DNA of 57,667 nucleotides, from positions 1-57,667 of the forward strand of contig JABFQZ010000033.1 of NCBI GenBank assembly GCA_013141435.1. The letters run 5' to 3'. The stretch comes from Ferruginibacter sp. Its GTDB lineage: Bacteria > Bacteroidota > Bacteroidia > Chitinophagales > Chitinophagaceae. The stretch's first letter is position 1. The number at the start of each line of letters is the position of its first letter. This document shows, one piece after another, positions 27,101 to 35,904 of the stretch. The notes beneath the pieces were generated by a model. It saw only the letters and a list, made by a program, of their open reading frames with translations. It searched no databases and was not told the DNA's origin. The position numbers and the translations under genes were made by a program.

Positions 27101-27257
27101 AAGTAAATTGCGTATATACATATCAGCTGAAAATTTATATACCTTTACTAAATATACTGGCTATACTCCCGAAATTGGTGGTGGAGTTTATGGTATAGAT
27201 AAAGGAGTTTATCCACAGGCTCGTTCGTATATGGCTGGTGTTAGTGTTCAATTTTAA
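24159..27257 (+). CDS. SusC/RagA family TonB-linked outer membrane transporter
   Basis: A 1,032-residue protein. Signal peptide (to V-G-F-A-Q, about residue 23), CarboxypepD-regulatory-like domain (24-95; V-T-G-K-V-L-G-E-K-G), then the plug with the SusC signatures V-N-V-G-Y-G-T-Q-K, G-R-V-S-G-V-S-V and I-E-S-I-E-V-L-K-D-A-A-S-A-A-I-Y-G, then a beta barrel ending in G-V-S-V-Q-F. It imports oligosaccharides across the outer membrane with the SusD partner encoded 22 bp downstream. The barrel codon use is slightly different from the conserved plug, as is common where the substrate-facing part varies. Confidence 0.96.
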   Translation: MKKLFKGLALCMMLLVSVVGFAQNKTVTGKVLGEKGEAIANASVVAKGTAKGTKTNANGEFTLDVPANATTLVVSSVGFGAKQVGITGGALEISLASTSNKLDDVIVNVGYGTQKKSVVTGAISRVTSKDLEKVPSGNVAQALQGRVSGVSVAQSSGQPGSLSTVRIRGNTTFTGAGNNPLWVVDNVVVADGAIGYLNQSDIESIEVLKDAASAAIYGTRAASGVIVVTTKKGTQGKMSINYNGFYGTSSPEKVLKLLNATQYGAIMNEKSINDGGAVLYPNLSILGEGTDWQKTIFNTDARRVNHELSLSGGTDKSTFYLSLGALNQQGIVTPEISNYNRKTIRLNSTHKISKIFTFGQTLGFQHSVSKGLGNTNSEFGGPLSSAINLDPTTPIVELDPLKAAAYPASAFRDANGNPYGISTKPLQEMTNPLAYTQTRLGNSSWGNEFIGNAFLEANLMKGLKFKTTFGAKLSNWGDDGFTPVYYLNSITSTLQNSYSKNSNNVFDWNIENVLSYNRKIKNHDFTILLGQGAYNEGNGGGSNATHKNLPITNYRDASFSWNIAATDKTGGAYEFIEHHVSSLFTRLNYNYKEKYLFTGILRRDGSSRFGINNKYGVFPSASLGWIVNKENFWKQNSILNTLKVRAGYGVVGNDNYPDHRFLSLVTGGYNYYVGNLITIGSAPQTLDNPDLHWEQTAQTNFGFDARLFNKINLTVEYFKKRTTGILQQVPIPGYVGVSSRPWDNIADMNNSGTEFELGYKNQIGQVNFSANGNFSTLKNKVTFVGANLDFIADEAASFQQMGIVTRTQVGQAYNSFYGLQTAGIFQTVAEIGNYKNGSGGMIQPLAKPGDFKWTDLNGDGKIDGNDKTYLGNSIPKYTYGLTLNFDFKGFDLMTFMQGAGGNKIFKGLRRLIGETNYQTDVFSRWTGPGTSNTYPRLTTTDANGNYTQMSDFYLEKGDFLRLKVVQLGYNLPVGLVSKIRASKLRIYISAENLYTFTKYTGYTPEIGGGVYGIDKGVYPQARSYMAGVSVQF

Positions 27258-27279
27258 TAAATTTTTTAAAAAATAAATT

Positions 27280-28785
27280 ATGAAAAAGAATTTAATAATA
27301 GGATTTATTGCTTTTTTCTGTTTTACTGCAATAATCTCATGTAAAAAAAGTTTCGTTGTTGTAGATCCAAAAGGCAAGACGCTTACAGAAAATTTCTATA
27401 AAACAGAAGCAGATGCTACCGGTGCTATTATAGCAACTTATGATGCAATTCGTAAAAACTCTGGGGGGTTCGAAAATATGATAACCATGATGAACGCAGG
27501 ATCGGATGATCATATTGCTGGAGGCGAAGGTGCAGCAGATGGCGTTGGAATTCAAGGATTTTCAAATTACACTTTAAATGCCACAATAATTCCTGCAAGT
27601 TTTTGGAATGATCATTATCAAGGTATTTTTAGAGCAAATATATTGTTAGAAAAATTGCCTGGTATTGCCATGAACGCAGCATTAAAATCTAGATACGAGG
27701 GCGAAGCAAAAGCTTTGAGAGGCTTGTATTATTTTAATTTGGTAAGAATGTATAAAAATATACCGTTAATACTAACTCAATTAACTCCTTTATCAATGAG
27801 AGAGCAAGTACAAGCAGCTCCTTCTGCTATTTATGCTCAAATTGAAGCTGATTTAATGACAGCAAAAACTTTGTTACCTGTAGTATTGCCAGCATCTGAA
27901 AGTGGTAGATTATCTAAAGGTGCTGTACAAGCATTACTTGGTAAAGTACTTTTGTATGAGGGAAAAAAAACTCAAGCCGCAGTAGAATTTGCTGATGTTA
28001 ATGGAACTCCTGGTGGCACAAGTATTTATGGTTACAAATTACTTAATAATTTTTCTGATTTATGGGTAGTTTCTAATAGATTTAATACAGAATCTATTAT
28101 AGAAGTTTCGCACACTAATTTGAGTAAAACAGGTTGGGGTAACTGGGGGCAAGGTACTGATGAGGGAAATTCTGTTTGTATAATGGTAGGGCCACGAAAT
28201 TATACAAGACCAACAGTAAGCACAGCCCCTGATTTACAATCTGGCTGGAGTTTTAATTGTATTACTACCGATTTATACAATGCAATAAAGCTAGATCCTC
28301 GTTTTGGCGCTACAGTAATTGATGTTGCAGCCCTTAAAACAGCTGGTCAGGCAGATTATGGCCCAGGGTATCAAAATACAGGATACTTTTTAAATAAATA
28401 TTGTCCAAGAAAGTCTGATGTATCTACAGCTGGTGGTAATTGGGAATTAAATTATCAACAAGATTCTTATGTAATGCGTCTAGCTGATACATACTTGATG
28501 GAAGCTGAAGCATTGGTTCCAAGTTCTAGGGCAGATGCTTTAGTAAATGCTGTTCGGGCTAGAGTAGGTTTATTGCCAATTACTGGGGTTACTTTGGCAG
28601 ATATTAAATTAGAACGCAGGTTAGAGTTAGCAGGTGAAGGTCATCGTTTCTTTGATTTGGTACGTTGGGGAGATGCTGCTTCAAAACTTGCAAGTAGAGG
28701 TTTCGTTGCTGGTAAAAATGAAGTTTTTCCAATAAAAAGCACAGAATTAGATAACACTAAATTAGTTCAAAACCCTGGTTATTAA
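27280..28785 (+). CDS. SusD/RagB family glycan-binding lipoprotein
   Basis: A 501-residue lipoprotein with lipobox cysteine C21 (I-I-S-C-K-K). SusD features: E-A-K-A-L-R-G-L-Y-Y-F-N-L-V-R in the TPR-like region, and the C-terminal R-R-L-E-L-A-G-E-G-H-R-F-F-D-L-V-R-W-G signature. It caps the SusC barrel on the cell surface and delivers glycan. Second gene of the PUL transcript. Confidence 0.96.
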   Translation: MKKNLIIGFIAFFCFTAIISCKKSFVVVDPKGKTLTENFYKTEADATGAIIATYDAIRKNSGGFENMITMMNAGSDDHIAGGEGAADGVGIQGFSNYTLNATIIPASFWNDHYQGIFRANILLEKLPGIAMNAALKSRYEGEAKALRGLYYFNLVRMYKNIPLILTQLTPLSMREQVQAAPSAIYAQIEADLMTAKTLLPVVLPASESGRLSKGAVQALLGKVLLYEGKKTQAAVEFADVNGTPGGTSIYGYKLLNNFSDLWVVSNRFNTESIIEVSHTNLSKTGWGNWGQGTDEGNSVCIMVGPRNYTRPTVSTAPDLQSGWSFNCITTDLYNAIKLDPRFGATVIDVAALKTAGQADYGPGYQNTGYFLNKYCPRKSDVSTAGGNWELNYQQDSYVMRLADTYLMEAEALVPSSRADALVNAVRARVGLLPITGVTLADIKLERRLELAGEGHRFFDLVRWGDAASKLASRGFVAGKNEVFPIKSTELDNTKLVQNPGY

Positions 28786-28805
28786 TACATTTAAAAACAC
28801 TTAAA

Positions 28806-29954
28806 ATGAAAAAAATCAAAATAATTTTTAGCTTAGGGGCATTAATATTAATGACAATAAGCTGTACTAAAAATATTGTAGGTATTGATGAAAATACCAA
28901 CGTATCTACAACTGCCTCTAATGGGCTAAATAAAATAATAAATATTTCTACCGATAATTCTGGTAAAGTTACTATTACACCATTAGGTAATGCAATATCT
29001 ACATCTACTGTGTTTTATGGACATGGTACTGGTACTGCAGCGTCTAGTGTTGTACCACTTGGAGGGGCTACTTCGCATATTTATCCTGAAGGTGCTCATA
29101 CTATTACCATTACAAATACAGATTTAAATGGAAATGTAACTTCTAATACTTATCCTATTACTGTTACTTATAGAGCTCCAGAAAATTTATTACCTAACAA
29201 ATCTATTAGCAATAATGGTGCAGCTGTAAAACCAACTGCTTTATACGCATCATCTTACAAAGTAGATTGGGGAGATGCAAGTGCTGTACAAAACATTGCC
29301 TTAGGTGGTATGGAAAATCATATTTATGCTGCACCTGGTACTTACACTGCAAAAGTAACTGCTATAAGTGGCAATGCTACTTATGCTGGAGTAGCTTTTA
29401 AAGATACTACTTTTCCTATAGTAATTAATCCTACAATTGCAAACCCATTTGCAATGCCTATTACATTCGATAATGCTGCAGTTAGTTATTTCTTTGGCAC
29501 TTTTGGTGGAGGCCAAGCTTATGCTACTGTTGCAAACCCAAGCATAACTGGTATTAATACAACTGCAATGGTTGGCCGTTGGACAAGAGGATGGGATAGT
29601 TGGAGTGGTACATATAGCCCACTAAATGCTTTAATGGATTTTGGTACAACTAAAAAAATAAAAATGTACGTATATAATACCGACCCTACCTTAGTTGGCA
29701 AACTTGTAAATGCTGAGTTAGAAGCCGCTTTGGGTGGTGTGCCTGGCAATGGAGTTGGTGTAAAAAAAGTAGCACTTACAACATCTGGTGCATGGGAAGA
29801 GTTAGTGTTTGATTTTAGTACAACAGCTATACCTGCAAATGCAAAATTTGGTCAACTTGTACTTAGGTTCAACGATTCTTATACTGGCAATACAGCTGGC
29901 TTAGGCGGTCAAGGCTCTATATTATATTTCGACAATATTAGACTAACTAATTAA
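28806..29954 (+). CDS. surface lipoprotein with PKD-like domains, SusE-position
   Basis: A 382-residue lipoprotein (C20 in M-T-I-S-C-T-K). Two PKD-like immunoglobulin domains are suggested at about 45-120 (H-I-Y-P-E-G-A-H-T-I-T) and 125-200 (V-D-W-G-D then H-I-Y-A-A-P-G-T-Y-T), followed by a beta-rich C-terminal domain of about 170 residues, perhaps carbohydrate binding. Genes in this slot after susD usually encode surface glycan-binding proteins; the binding function is inferred from position. Confidence 0.8.
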   Translation: MKKIKIIFSLGALILMTISCTKNIVGIDENTNVSTTASNGLNKIINISTDNSGKVTITPLGNAISTSTVFYGHGTGTAASSVVPLGGATSHIYPEGAHTITITNTDLNGNVTSNTYPITVTYRAPENLLPNKSISNNGAAVKPTALYASSYKVDWGDASAVQNIALGGMENHIYAAPGTYTAKVTAISGNATYAGVAFKDTTFPIVINPTIANPFAMPITFDNAAVSYFFGTFGGGQAYATVANPSITGINTTAMVGRWTRGWDSWSGTYSPLNALMDFGTTKKIKMYVYNTDPTLVGKLVNAELEAALGGVPGNGVGVKKVALTTSGAWEELVFDFSTTAIPANAKFGQLVLRFNDSYTGNTAGLGGQGSILYFDNIRLTN

Positions 29955-29979
29955 TAACTAAATTTTAAAATTAATAATC

Positions 29980-30924
29980 ATGACAAATAAATTAAAATAC
30001 CTTGTAGGAATTTTTGCTTTGTTGATAATTTTTAGCAGTTGCAAAAAAAAGGAATATAGCTTGGGCGATCTAACTGCCCCATCAAATATTGTAATATCAG
30101 CTGAGCCTGTAGGTAAAACAGCTGCATTGCCAAATGGAGATGGTAGTGGTGATGTGAATTTTACGATTACTGCTGATAATGCTCTTTCATATAAAATTGA
30201 TTTCGATGCAAATGATGCTTTTGATCTTAAATATTTACCTACTGGTACAGCTACAAAAAAGTATACAACTCTTGGAGTTAACACTTATAAAGTAACTGCT
30301 GTAGTATATGGAAAAGGTGGTACATCTTCTACTGTAACTAAAGATGTAACTGTAAAAAGTGACTTTACCCCTTCGGCTCAAATAGTAACTGATTTAACAA
30401 ATAATGCTTCTAAAACTTGGGGAGTTAACAAAGATGTAGCTGGCCATTTTGGTGTGGGTCCTTGGAGTCCTACATGTTATACAGGTTGTTGGTGGTCTGC
30501 TGCAGTAAACGAAAAGGTGTCTTGTTGCAATTGTTTTTATACTGCAAGGTTCACATTTACAAAAAATGCTGCTCCAAACTCTTATACACTAACTGTATCC
30601 ACTCCCGATGGAGTATTTACTAAAACTGGTGCATTAGCTGGTGGTTTACCAGGTATACCTGCTTCTGGTGGAGAAGGTTGTTATCCTTATGCTGGTGGTT
30701 CAAATAGCTTTTCATTTGGTCCATCTACTTCTGGCTTAGTTACAAGCGCTACAAATGTGAGTACAAATACAAGCATTAATTTGGCTGGTAATAACACTTT
30801 TATTGGTTACGGTTCATTAGGTAAAGAGTTCGAAATACTTAAAGTTACTCCTACCGAATTACGTTTAAGAGCACAAGGTACCGAAACAGGTAATTCTTGG
30901 AATTTAGTATTAAAAGCATACTAA
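29980..30924 (+). CDS. surface lipoprotein with PKD-like domain and Cys-rich patch, probable glycan binding
   Basis: A 314-residue lipoprotein (C21 in F-S-S-C-K-K-K). A PKD-like domain (about 30-125) is followed by a segment with W-G-V-N-K-D-V-A-G-H-F-G-V-G-P-W, which resembles the second domain of SusE-like PKD proteins in beta-glucan loci. Unusual here are clustered cysteines C-Y-T-G-C-W-W and C-C-N-C-F-Y, which may form disulfides on the cell surface. Last gene before a strong terminator, so it closes the first PUL transcript. Confidence 0.78.
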   Translation: MTNKLKYLVGIFALLIIFSSCKKKEYSLGDLTAPSNIVISAEPVGKTAALPNGDGSGDVNFTITADNALSYKIDFDANDAFDLKYLPTGTATKKYTTLGVNTYKVTAVVYGKGGTSSTVTKDVTVKSDFTPSAQIVTDLTNNASKTWGVNKDVAGHFGVGPWSPTCYTGCWWSAAVNEKVSCCNCFYTARFTFTKNAAPNSYTLTVSTPDGVFTKTGALAGGLPGIPASGGEGCYPYAGGSNSFSFGPSTSGLVTSATNVSTNTSINLAGNNTFIGYGSLGKEFEILKVTPTELRLRAQGTETGNSWNLVLKAY

Positions 30925-30942
30925 AATAAATTCTTTACATTA

Positions 30943-30977
30943 AAAAAAGGAGGAGATTCAATATCTCCTCCTTTTTT
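30943..30977 (+). terminator. strong terminator inside the PUL
   Basis: AAAAAAGGAGGAGAT (30943-30957) pairs with ATCTCCTCCTTTTTT (30963-30977), 5-base loop. Separates the binding/transport genes from the enzyme genes. Confidence 0.93.
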
Positions 30978-31030
30978 GTATATTTACACCAAATTACGAA
31001 AACCAATTACTAATTTTTTAAATTATATTC

Positions 31031-32239
31031 ATGAATAAAAATGTTTTTTTCAACATTGCTTTTGCCATCTCATCTACATTATTATTTTTTTCGTGTGGTA
31101 AAGATAAAGCCCCAGCACCTTCACCTTTGCCTGCAGGAGCTACAGTAAGTGTGCAAAATGCTTCTGTTGTAAGACTTACTACAGCAACTACCATTCGGTT
31201 TTATATTTCAAGTAATGTAACATCTACTGGTAATATTGCGGTTGATTATAATTTAACAGATGGCAATGCACACTCACCTTTAAATTACACTACTGCAAGT
31301 GGTACTATTACAATTCCAAGTGGTCAATCATTTGCTACTGTAGATGTAGCTGTAGCTGGTGATGCAGCTAATAACAGAGAGCCTAATTTAGAATTCAACA
31401 TTAATTTATCGAATGCTAAAAATTGTACCATTTCTACACCTTTGGCTACAGGTACAATAAAATGCGAAGATGGATTAAATTTAACAACCAGTAATGTAGG
31501 CTATACTACACCTACTACTTATGCTGGCAAAACACTTGTATGGGCAGATGAGTTTAATGGTACAACATTAAACTTAACCGATTGGAATCAAGAAACAGGT
31601 AATAATAATGGCTGGGGAAATAATGAGTTAGAATATTATACAAATAGTACGAAAAACACATTTGTGTCTAACGGCAATTTAATCATTGAAGCTCGTAAAG
31701 AACTAATTGGTGGCTTTAATTACTCCTCTGGCCGTATGACTACGCAAAATAAAAAAGTATTTACATTTGGACGTATAGATATTAGAGCCAAGCTGCCAGT
31801 ATCAAAAGGTATGTGGCCAGCGTTGTGGATGTTGGGTTCTAATATTAGTAGTGTAAGTTGGCCTCAATGTGGTGAAATAGATATTATGGAATTGGTTGGT
31901 ACAAACCCTAACAGAGTACATAGCACCATGCATTGGAAAAATGCAGGAGGTACACATAGCTCAAATGGGTCAAATTATACATTGCCTTCTGGCAATTTTT
32001 CCGATCAGTTTCATGTATTTAGTCTTGTATGGTCAAATAATTCGTTACTAACTTATGTAGATGATATTTTATATGCTACAACTACTAATGTAAATGTAAG
32101 TCCAGCCACATATCCATTTAATGCAAATCAATTTTTCTTATTTAATGTGGCTGTAGGTGGCGATTGGCCAGGCTCTCCCGATGCAACAACACTCTTTCCC
32201 TCTAGAATGTTTGTAGATTATGTAAGAGTGTTTCAATAA
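31031..32239 (+). CDS. GH16 family beta-glucanase (laminarinase-like) lipoprotein with Calx-beta-like domain
   Basis: A 402-residue lipoprotein (C22 in F-F-S-C-G-K-D). Residues about 40-145 look like a Calx-beta domain (G-T-I-T-I-P-S-G-Q then G-T-I-K-C-E-D-G). The GH16 catalytic domain covers 165-402 with W-A-D-E-F-N-G, the active-site motif E282-I-D284-I-M-E287, and a C-terminal V-D-Y-V-R-V-F. The bulge-containing E-x-D-x-x-E form is usual for laminarinases acting on beta-1,3-glucans. It probably acts on the cell surface. Terminators lie both before and after it, so it may be transcribed alone. Confidence 0.93.
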   Translation: MNKNVFFNIAFAISSTLLFFSCGKDKAPAPSPLPAGATVSVQNASVVRLTTATTIRFYISSNVTSTGNIAVDYNLTDGNAHSPLNYTTASGTITIPSGQSFATVDVAVAGDAANNREPNLEFNINLSNAKNCTISTPLATGTIKCEDGLNLTTSNVGYTTPTTYAGKTLVWADEFNGTTLNLTDWNQETGNNNGWGNNELEYYTNSTKNTFVSNGNLIIEARKELIGGFNYSSGRMTTQNKKVFTFGRIDIRAKLPVSKGMWPALWMLGSNISSVSWPQCGEIDIMELVGTNPNRVHSTMHWKNAGGTHSSNGSNYTLPSGNFSDQFHVFSLVWSNNSLLTYVDDILYATTTNVNVSPATYPFNANQFFLFNVAVGGDWPGSPDATTLFPSRMFVDYVRVFQ

Positions 32240-32317
32240 AATTGCAATTGTAAAACTTTTGTTTCCTAAATTACTTTAAGTGAAACAAAAAATACTCAAG
32301 TAAAGTTAATTATATTG

Positions 32318-32354
32318 TGCTTATATGTTTATAAAAAACGTATAAGCATTTTTT
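32318..32354 (+). terminator. terminator after the first GH16 gene
   Basis: TGCTTATATG (32318-32327) and CGTATAAGCA (32339-32348) pair over 10 bp with one wobble, then six T. A weaker hairpin, TTTTGTTTC/GAAACAAAA, lies just before it near 32258-32289. Confidence 0.85.
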
Positions 32355-32372
32355 ATAAAATCATTTTTTATC

Positions 32373-33245
32373 ATGAACAAATTATTTATATTTTTCCTAC
32401 AAGTTCTATTTACAACTCCTCTATTTGCACAGAGCTTAAAACCATACCAAATTTATTCTAAAGAGGGCAAAAAGGTAGAGTTTAAAAAAATGCTAAAAGC
32501 AGCTGGCAATGCCGAAGTAGTTTTGTTTGGAGAGCAGCACAATAGTGCTATTGCCCATTGGTTACAGATAGAACTTACAAAAGGTTTGGCACAAAAAACT
32601 AGCTTAGTATTAGGTGCCGAAATGCTTGAAGCAGATAACCAGACAACTTTAAATAAATATTTGGCTGGCGAAATTACCAAAAAAGGACTAGACACTACTG
32701 CAAGGCTTTGGCCTAATTTTAAAACAGATTACAAGCCTTTGGTAGATTTTGCTAAAGAAAAAAAATACCCATTCATTGCTACAAATATTCCAAGAAGATA
32801 CGCTAGCAAAGTTTTTAAATATGGTTTTGAAACATTAGATTCTTTATCAGCTTTAGAAAAATCTTGGATAGCACCACTACCAATATTATATGATTCTTCA
32901 CTGCCGGCTTATGTAAAAATGTTAGAAATGGGCGAATCTTCAGGTAATAGTGGAGCTAATAAAAAAGAACGTTTTCCTATGGCGCAAGCAGTAAAAGATG
33001 CTACTATGGGTTATTTTATTCATAAAAATTTACAGCCTAATACCATTTTTGTACATTACAATGGTGCATACCATAGCGATAATTTTGAGGCTATTGGGTG
33101 GTATTTAAAAAAGCAAAATACAAATACAAAAATTATTACCATATCTACAGTTGTACAAGCAAATGTTTCTGGGTTAGAAAAAGATAATGAAGCAAAAGCC
33201 GATTTTATAATTGTGGTAGATGAAGATGTAACTACAACATATTAA
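32373..33245 (+). CDS. ChaN-like (DUF399) secreted protein
   Basis: A 290-residue protein with a signal peptide (cleavage near L-F-A-Q, residue 20). The ChaN signature V-V-L-F-G-E-Q-H-N-S is at about 49-58, followed by G-A-E-M-L-E and H-Y-N-G-A-Y-H-S-D near the C-terminus. ChaN of Campylobacter is a haem-binding lipoprotein; the biochemical role of the wider family is unclear. No lipobox Cys is present, so it is likely periplasmic. It starts the downstream enzyme transcript, 6 bp before the GH2 gene, which is an unusual partner. Confidence 0.82.
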   Translation: MNKLFIFFLQVLFTTPLFAQSLKPYQIYSKEGKKVEFKKMLKAAGNAEVVLFGEQHNSAIAHWLQIELTKGLAQKTSLVLGAEMLEADNQTTLNKYLAGEITKKGLDTTARLWPNFKTDYKPLVDFAKEKKYPFIATNIPRRYASKVFKYGFETLDSLSALEKSWIAPLPILYDSSLPAYVKMLEMGESSGNSGANKKERFPMAQAVKDATMGYFIHKNLQPNTIFVHYNGAYHSDNFEAIGWYLKKQNTNTKIITISTVVQANVSGLEKDNEAKADFIIVVDEDVTTTY

Positions 33246-33251
33246 TAAAAC

Positions 33252-35087
33252 ATGAAAATTATTTATAAAAGACAATTAGCCATTGTTCTAATTTTACTAG
33301 TAAAATCATTTGCTAGCATTATTTATGCTCAGAATTTAATTACAAATACTTTTAATAGAAACACAACTACTTTAAACGGAATATGGAACTATATTGTAGA
33401 CCCTTACGAAACAGGTTACACAGGCTTTCATGGCGAAGTGTACGACAAATCAAACCCAAATGCTACCTCCGCATTTTTCAATAATTATCATGCAAAAAAC
33501 AAATTAGAATTAGTAGAGTATGATTTTGATAAATCACCAACAATTCATGTGCCAGGAGATTGGAATACACAAAAAGAAAATCTTCTTTATTACGAAGGTA
33601 CAGTCTGGTATAAAAAATCATTTAATTATTTATTAAAAAATAATAGTAGGGTATTTATTTACTTTGGTGCAGTAAATTACAAAGCAGAAGTATATTTGAA
33701 TGGGAAAAAGCTTGGCATACATGAAGGTGGTTTTACACCATTTAATTTTGAAATAACTAATTTACTAATTGCAAAAGATAATTATTTAGTTGTAAAGGTA
33801 AATAATAATAGAAATGTAGATGCAGTACCAACATTAAATACAGATTGGTGGAATTATGGTGGAATTACAAGAGATGTAATATTGGTGGAAGAACCAAATG
33901 TATTTATAGAAGATTATTTGTTACAATTAAAAAAAGGGAATTCAAATAGGATAGCTGGGAGTATCAAACTAAATAATTTAACAACCGAAGAAAAAGTTAT
34001 TATACAAATACCAGAGCTAAAAATAGAAAAAGAAATAGTAGTAACAAATAGTAATCAAAATAATTTTGAAATTGAAGTTCCAAAAACTATAAAATATTGG
34101 AATACAGATTCACCAAAATTATATGATATTGTTGTAAAAACAAATGCACAAATAATAAAAGATAAAATTGGTTTTAGAACCATTGAAACTAAAGGTGCAG
34201 ATATAATTTTAAATGGTAAATCAATTTTTTTAAGAGGAATAAGTATTCATGAAGAAATTGATGGAAGGCGTGCAAATACAAAAGCAGATGCATTAAAATT
34301 ATTAACCTATGCAAAAGAACTTGGCTGCAATTTTGTACGTTTAGCCCATTACCCACACAACGAATATATGCTACACTTAGCCGATAAAATGGGGCTTTTA
34401 GTTTGGGAAGAAATTCCAGTTTATTGGACAATAAAATTTGTAAATAGTGCTACTTTTTTAAATGCACAAAATCAACTTTCGGCTGTAATTACAAGAGATA
34501 AAAATAGAGCATCGGTAATAATATGGTCGGTAGCAAACGAAACACCTTTGTCGGATGAACGGAATTTATTTTTAAAAAAGTTAATACTTCACACCCAAAG
34601 TTTAGATAGTACTAGATTAATAAGTGCTGCACTTTTAACCAGAAGTGAAAATGGAATTGGTATTATCGACGATAAAATAGGAGAGGATTTAAACATAGTA
34701 GCTTTTAACCAATACAGAGGTTGGTATGGAGGAGATTTGGCAACTGCTCCAAGTGCAAAATGGACAACACCTTACAACAAACCTGTTGTAGTGTCTGAGT
34801 TTGGTGGCGATGCCAAGCAAGGCTTACATGGCACCATAAACGAACGTTGGACAGAAGAGTATCAAGAATACTTATACAAACAAAATTTATTGATGATAGA
34901 AAAAATACCCAATATAAGAGGTATTAGCCCTTGGATATTAATGGATTTTAGATCTCCAAGAAGGATGCTTCCCGGCATTCAAGATGGGTTTAATAGAAAA
35001 GGATTAATTTCGGCAGAAGGAAAAAAGAAAAAAGCTTTCTTTGTATTAAAATCTTTTTACAAAAAAATGAAATTGTTGTATAACTAA
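33252..35087 (+). CDS. GH2 family glycoside hydrolase (beta-glucuronidase/beta-galactosidase-like)
   Basis: A 611-residue secreted enzyme with signal peptide (cleavage at Y-A-Q, about 26). Sugar-binding jelly roll (about 35-215; P-G-D-W-N-T and Y-L-N-G-K-K-L-G), immunoglobulin-like domain (about 220-310), and TIM barrel with acid/base E430 in V-A-N-E-T-P and nucleophile E516 in V-S-E-F-G-G-D. The short layout resembles beta-glucuronidases more than long LacZ. Its substrate in a beta-glucan locus is unclear; some GH2 members remove side groups or act on beta-glucosides. It ends 4 bp before the second GH16 gene. Confidence 0.92.
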   Translation: MKIIYKRQLAIVLILLVKSFASIIYAQNLITNTFNRNTTTLNGIWNYIVDPYETGYTGFHGEVYDKSNPNATSAFFNNYHAKNKLELVEYDFDKSPTIHVPGDWNTQKENLLYYEGTVWYKKSFNYLLKNNSRVFIYFGAVNYKAEVYLNGKKLGIHEGGFTPFNFEITNLLIAKDNYLVVKVNNNRNVDAVPTLNTDWWNYGGITRDVILVEEPNVFIEDYLLQLKKGNSNRIAGSIKLNNLTTEEKVIIQIPELKIEKEIVVTNSNQNNFEIEVPKTIKYWNTDSPKLYDIVVKTNAQIIKDKIGFRTIETKGADIILNGKSIFLRGISIHEEIDGRRANTKADALKLLTYAKELGCNFVRLAHYPHNEYMLHLADKMGLLVWEEIPVYWTIKFVNSATFLNAQNQLSAVITRDKNRASVIIWSVANETPLSDERNLFLKKLILHTQSLDSTRLISAALLTRSENGIGIIDDKIGEDLNIVAFNQYRGWYGGDLATAPSAKWTTPYNKPVVVSEFGGDAKQGLHGTINERWTEEYQEYLYKQNLLMIEKIPNIRGISPWILMDFRSPRRMLPGIQDGFNRKGLISAEGKKKKAFFVLKSFYKKMKLLYN

Positions 35088-35091
35088 AAAA

Positions 35092-35898
35092 ATGAAAATG
35101 CGATTTATTAATATAATATTTATACTCAGTTTAATGGCTTGTAATGCAACCCATAAAACGAGTAAAGAAAAAAAATGGAAACTTACTTGGGCGGACGAAT
35201 TTAATTACAACGGATTACCCGATAGTACAAAATGGAATTACAATGTAGGTGGGCATGGCTGGGGCAATAACGAATTACAATATTATACAGAAAAAAATAC
35301 TGAAAACGCAATTGTTGAAAATGGAGTTTTAAAAATAATTGCCAAAAAACAAGTAAAGGAAAATAGGCAATATACATCTGCCAGGTTGCTTACAAAAAGG
35401 AAAGCCGATTTTACTTATGGTAAAATAGAAGTACGAGCAAAACTACCAGCTGGCAGAGGTACTTGGCCTGCAATATGGATGTTGGGAAAAAATATTGATA
35501 ATACCAAATGGCCATTGTGTGGCGAAATAGATATTATGGAACATGTAGGTTATAATAAAGATAGCATATTTGGCACCATACATACAGATGCATACAACCA
35601 CATAAAAGGAACGCAAATAGGAAAAGGTATTTTTATAAAAACACCATACTCAGCATTTCATAATTACAGCATAGAATGGACTCCCCAAAAAATAGATTTT
35701 ATGGTAGATAATGTTGTGTATAACCATATAGTAAACGAGCATTTGACAGTAAAAGAATGGCCATTTGATGCCCCACAGTTTTTAATCTTAAATGTAGCTA
35801 TAGGGGGCAATTGGGGTGGTAAATACGGTGTAGATGAAAATATTTTTCCTGCAATAATGGAAGTAGATTATGTGAGGGTTTATCAAACAACTAAATAA
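35092..35898 (+). CDS. GH16 family beta-glucanase lipoprotein
   Basis: A 268-residue lipoprotein (C17 in S-L-M-A-C-N-A) consisting almost only of a GH16 domain: W-A-D-E-F-N at 33-38, the catalytic E145-I-D147-I-M-E150, G-T-I-H-T, and the terminal V-D-Y-V-R-V-Y. Similar to the first GH16 of this locus but without the Calx-beta domain. Expected to cut internal beta-1,3 (or mixed-link) bonds at the cell surface. Packed between GH2 (4 bp) and the EEP gene (6 bp), so in one operon. Confidence 0.94.
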   Translation: MKMRFINIIFILSLMACNATHKTSKEKKWKLTWADEFNYNGLPDSTKWNYNVGGHGWGNNELQYYTEKNTENAIVENGVLKIIAKKQVKENRQYTSARLLTKRKADFTYGKIEVRAKLPAGRGTWPAIWMLGKNIDNTKWPLCGEIDIMEHVGYNKDSIFGTIHTDAYNHIKGTQIGKGIFIKTPYSAFHNYSIEWTPQKIDFMVDNVVYNHIVNEHLTVKEWPFDAPQFLILNVAIGGNWGGKYGVDENIFPAIMEVDYVRVYQTTK

Positions 35899-35904
35899 TC
35901 AATT

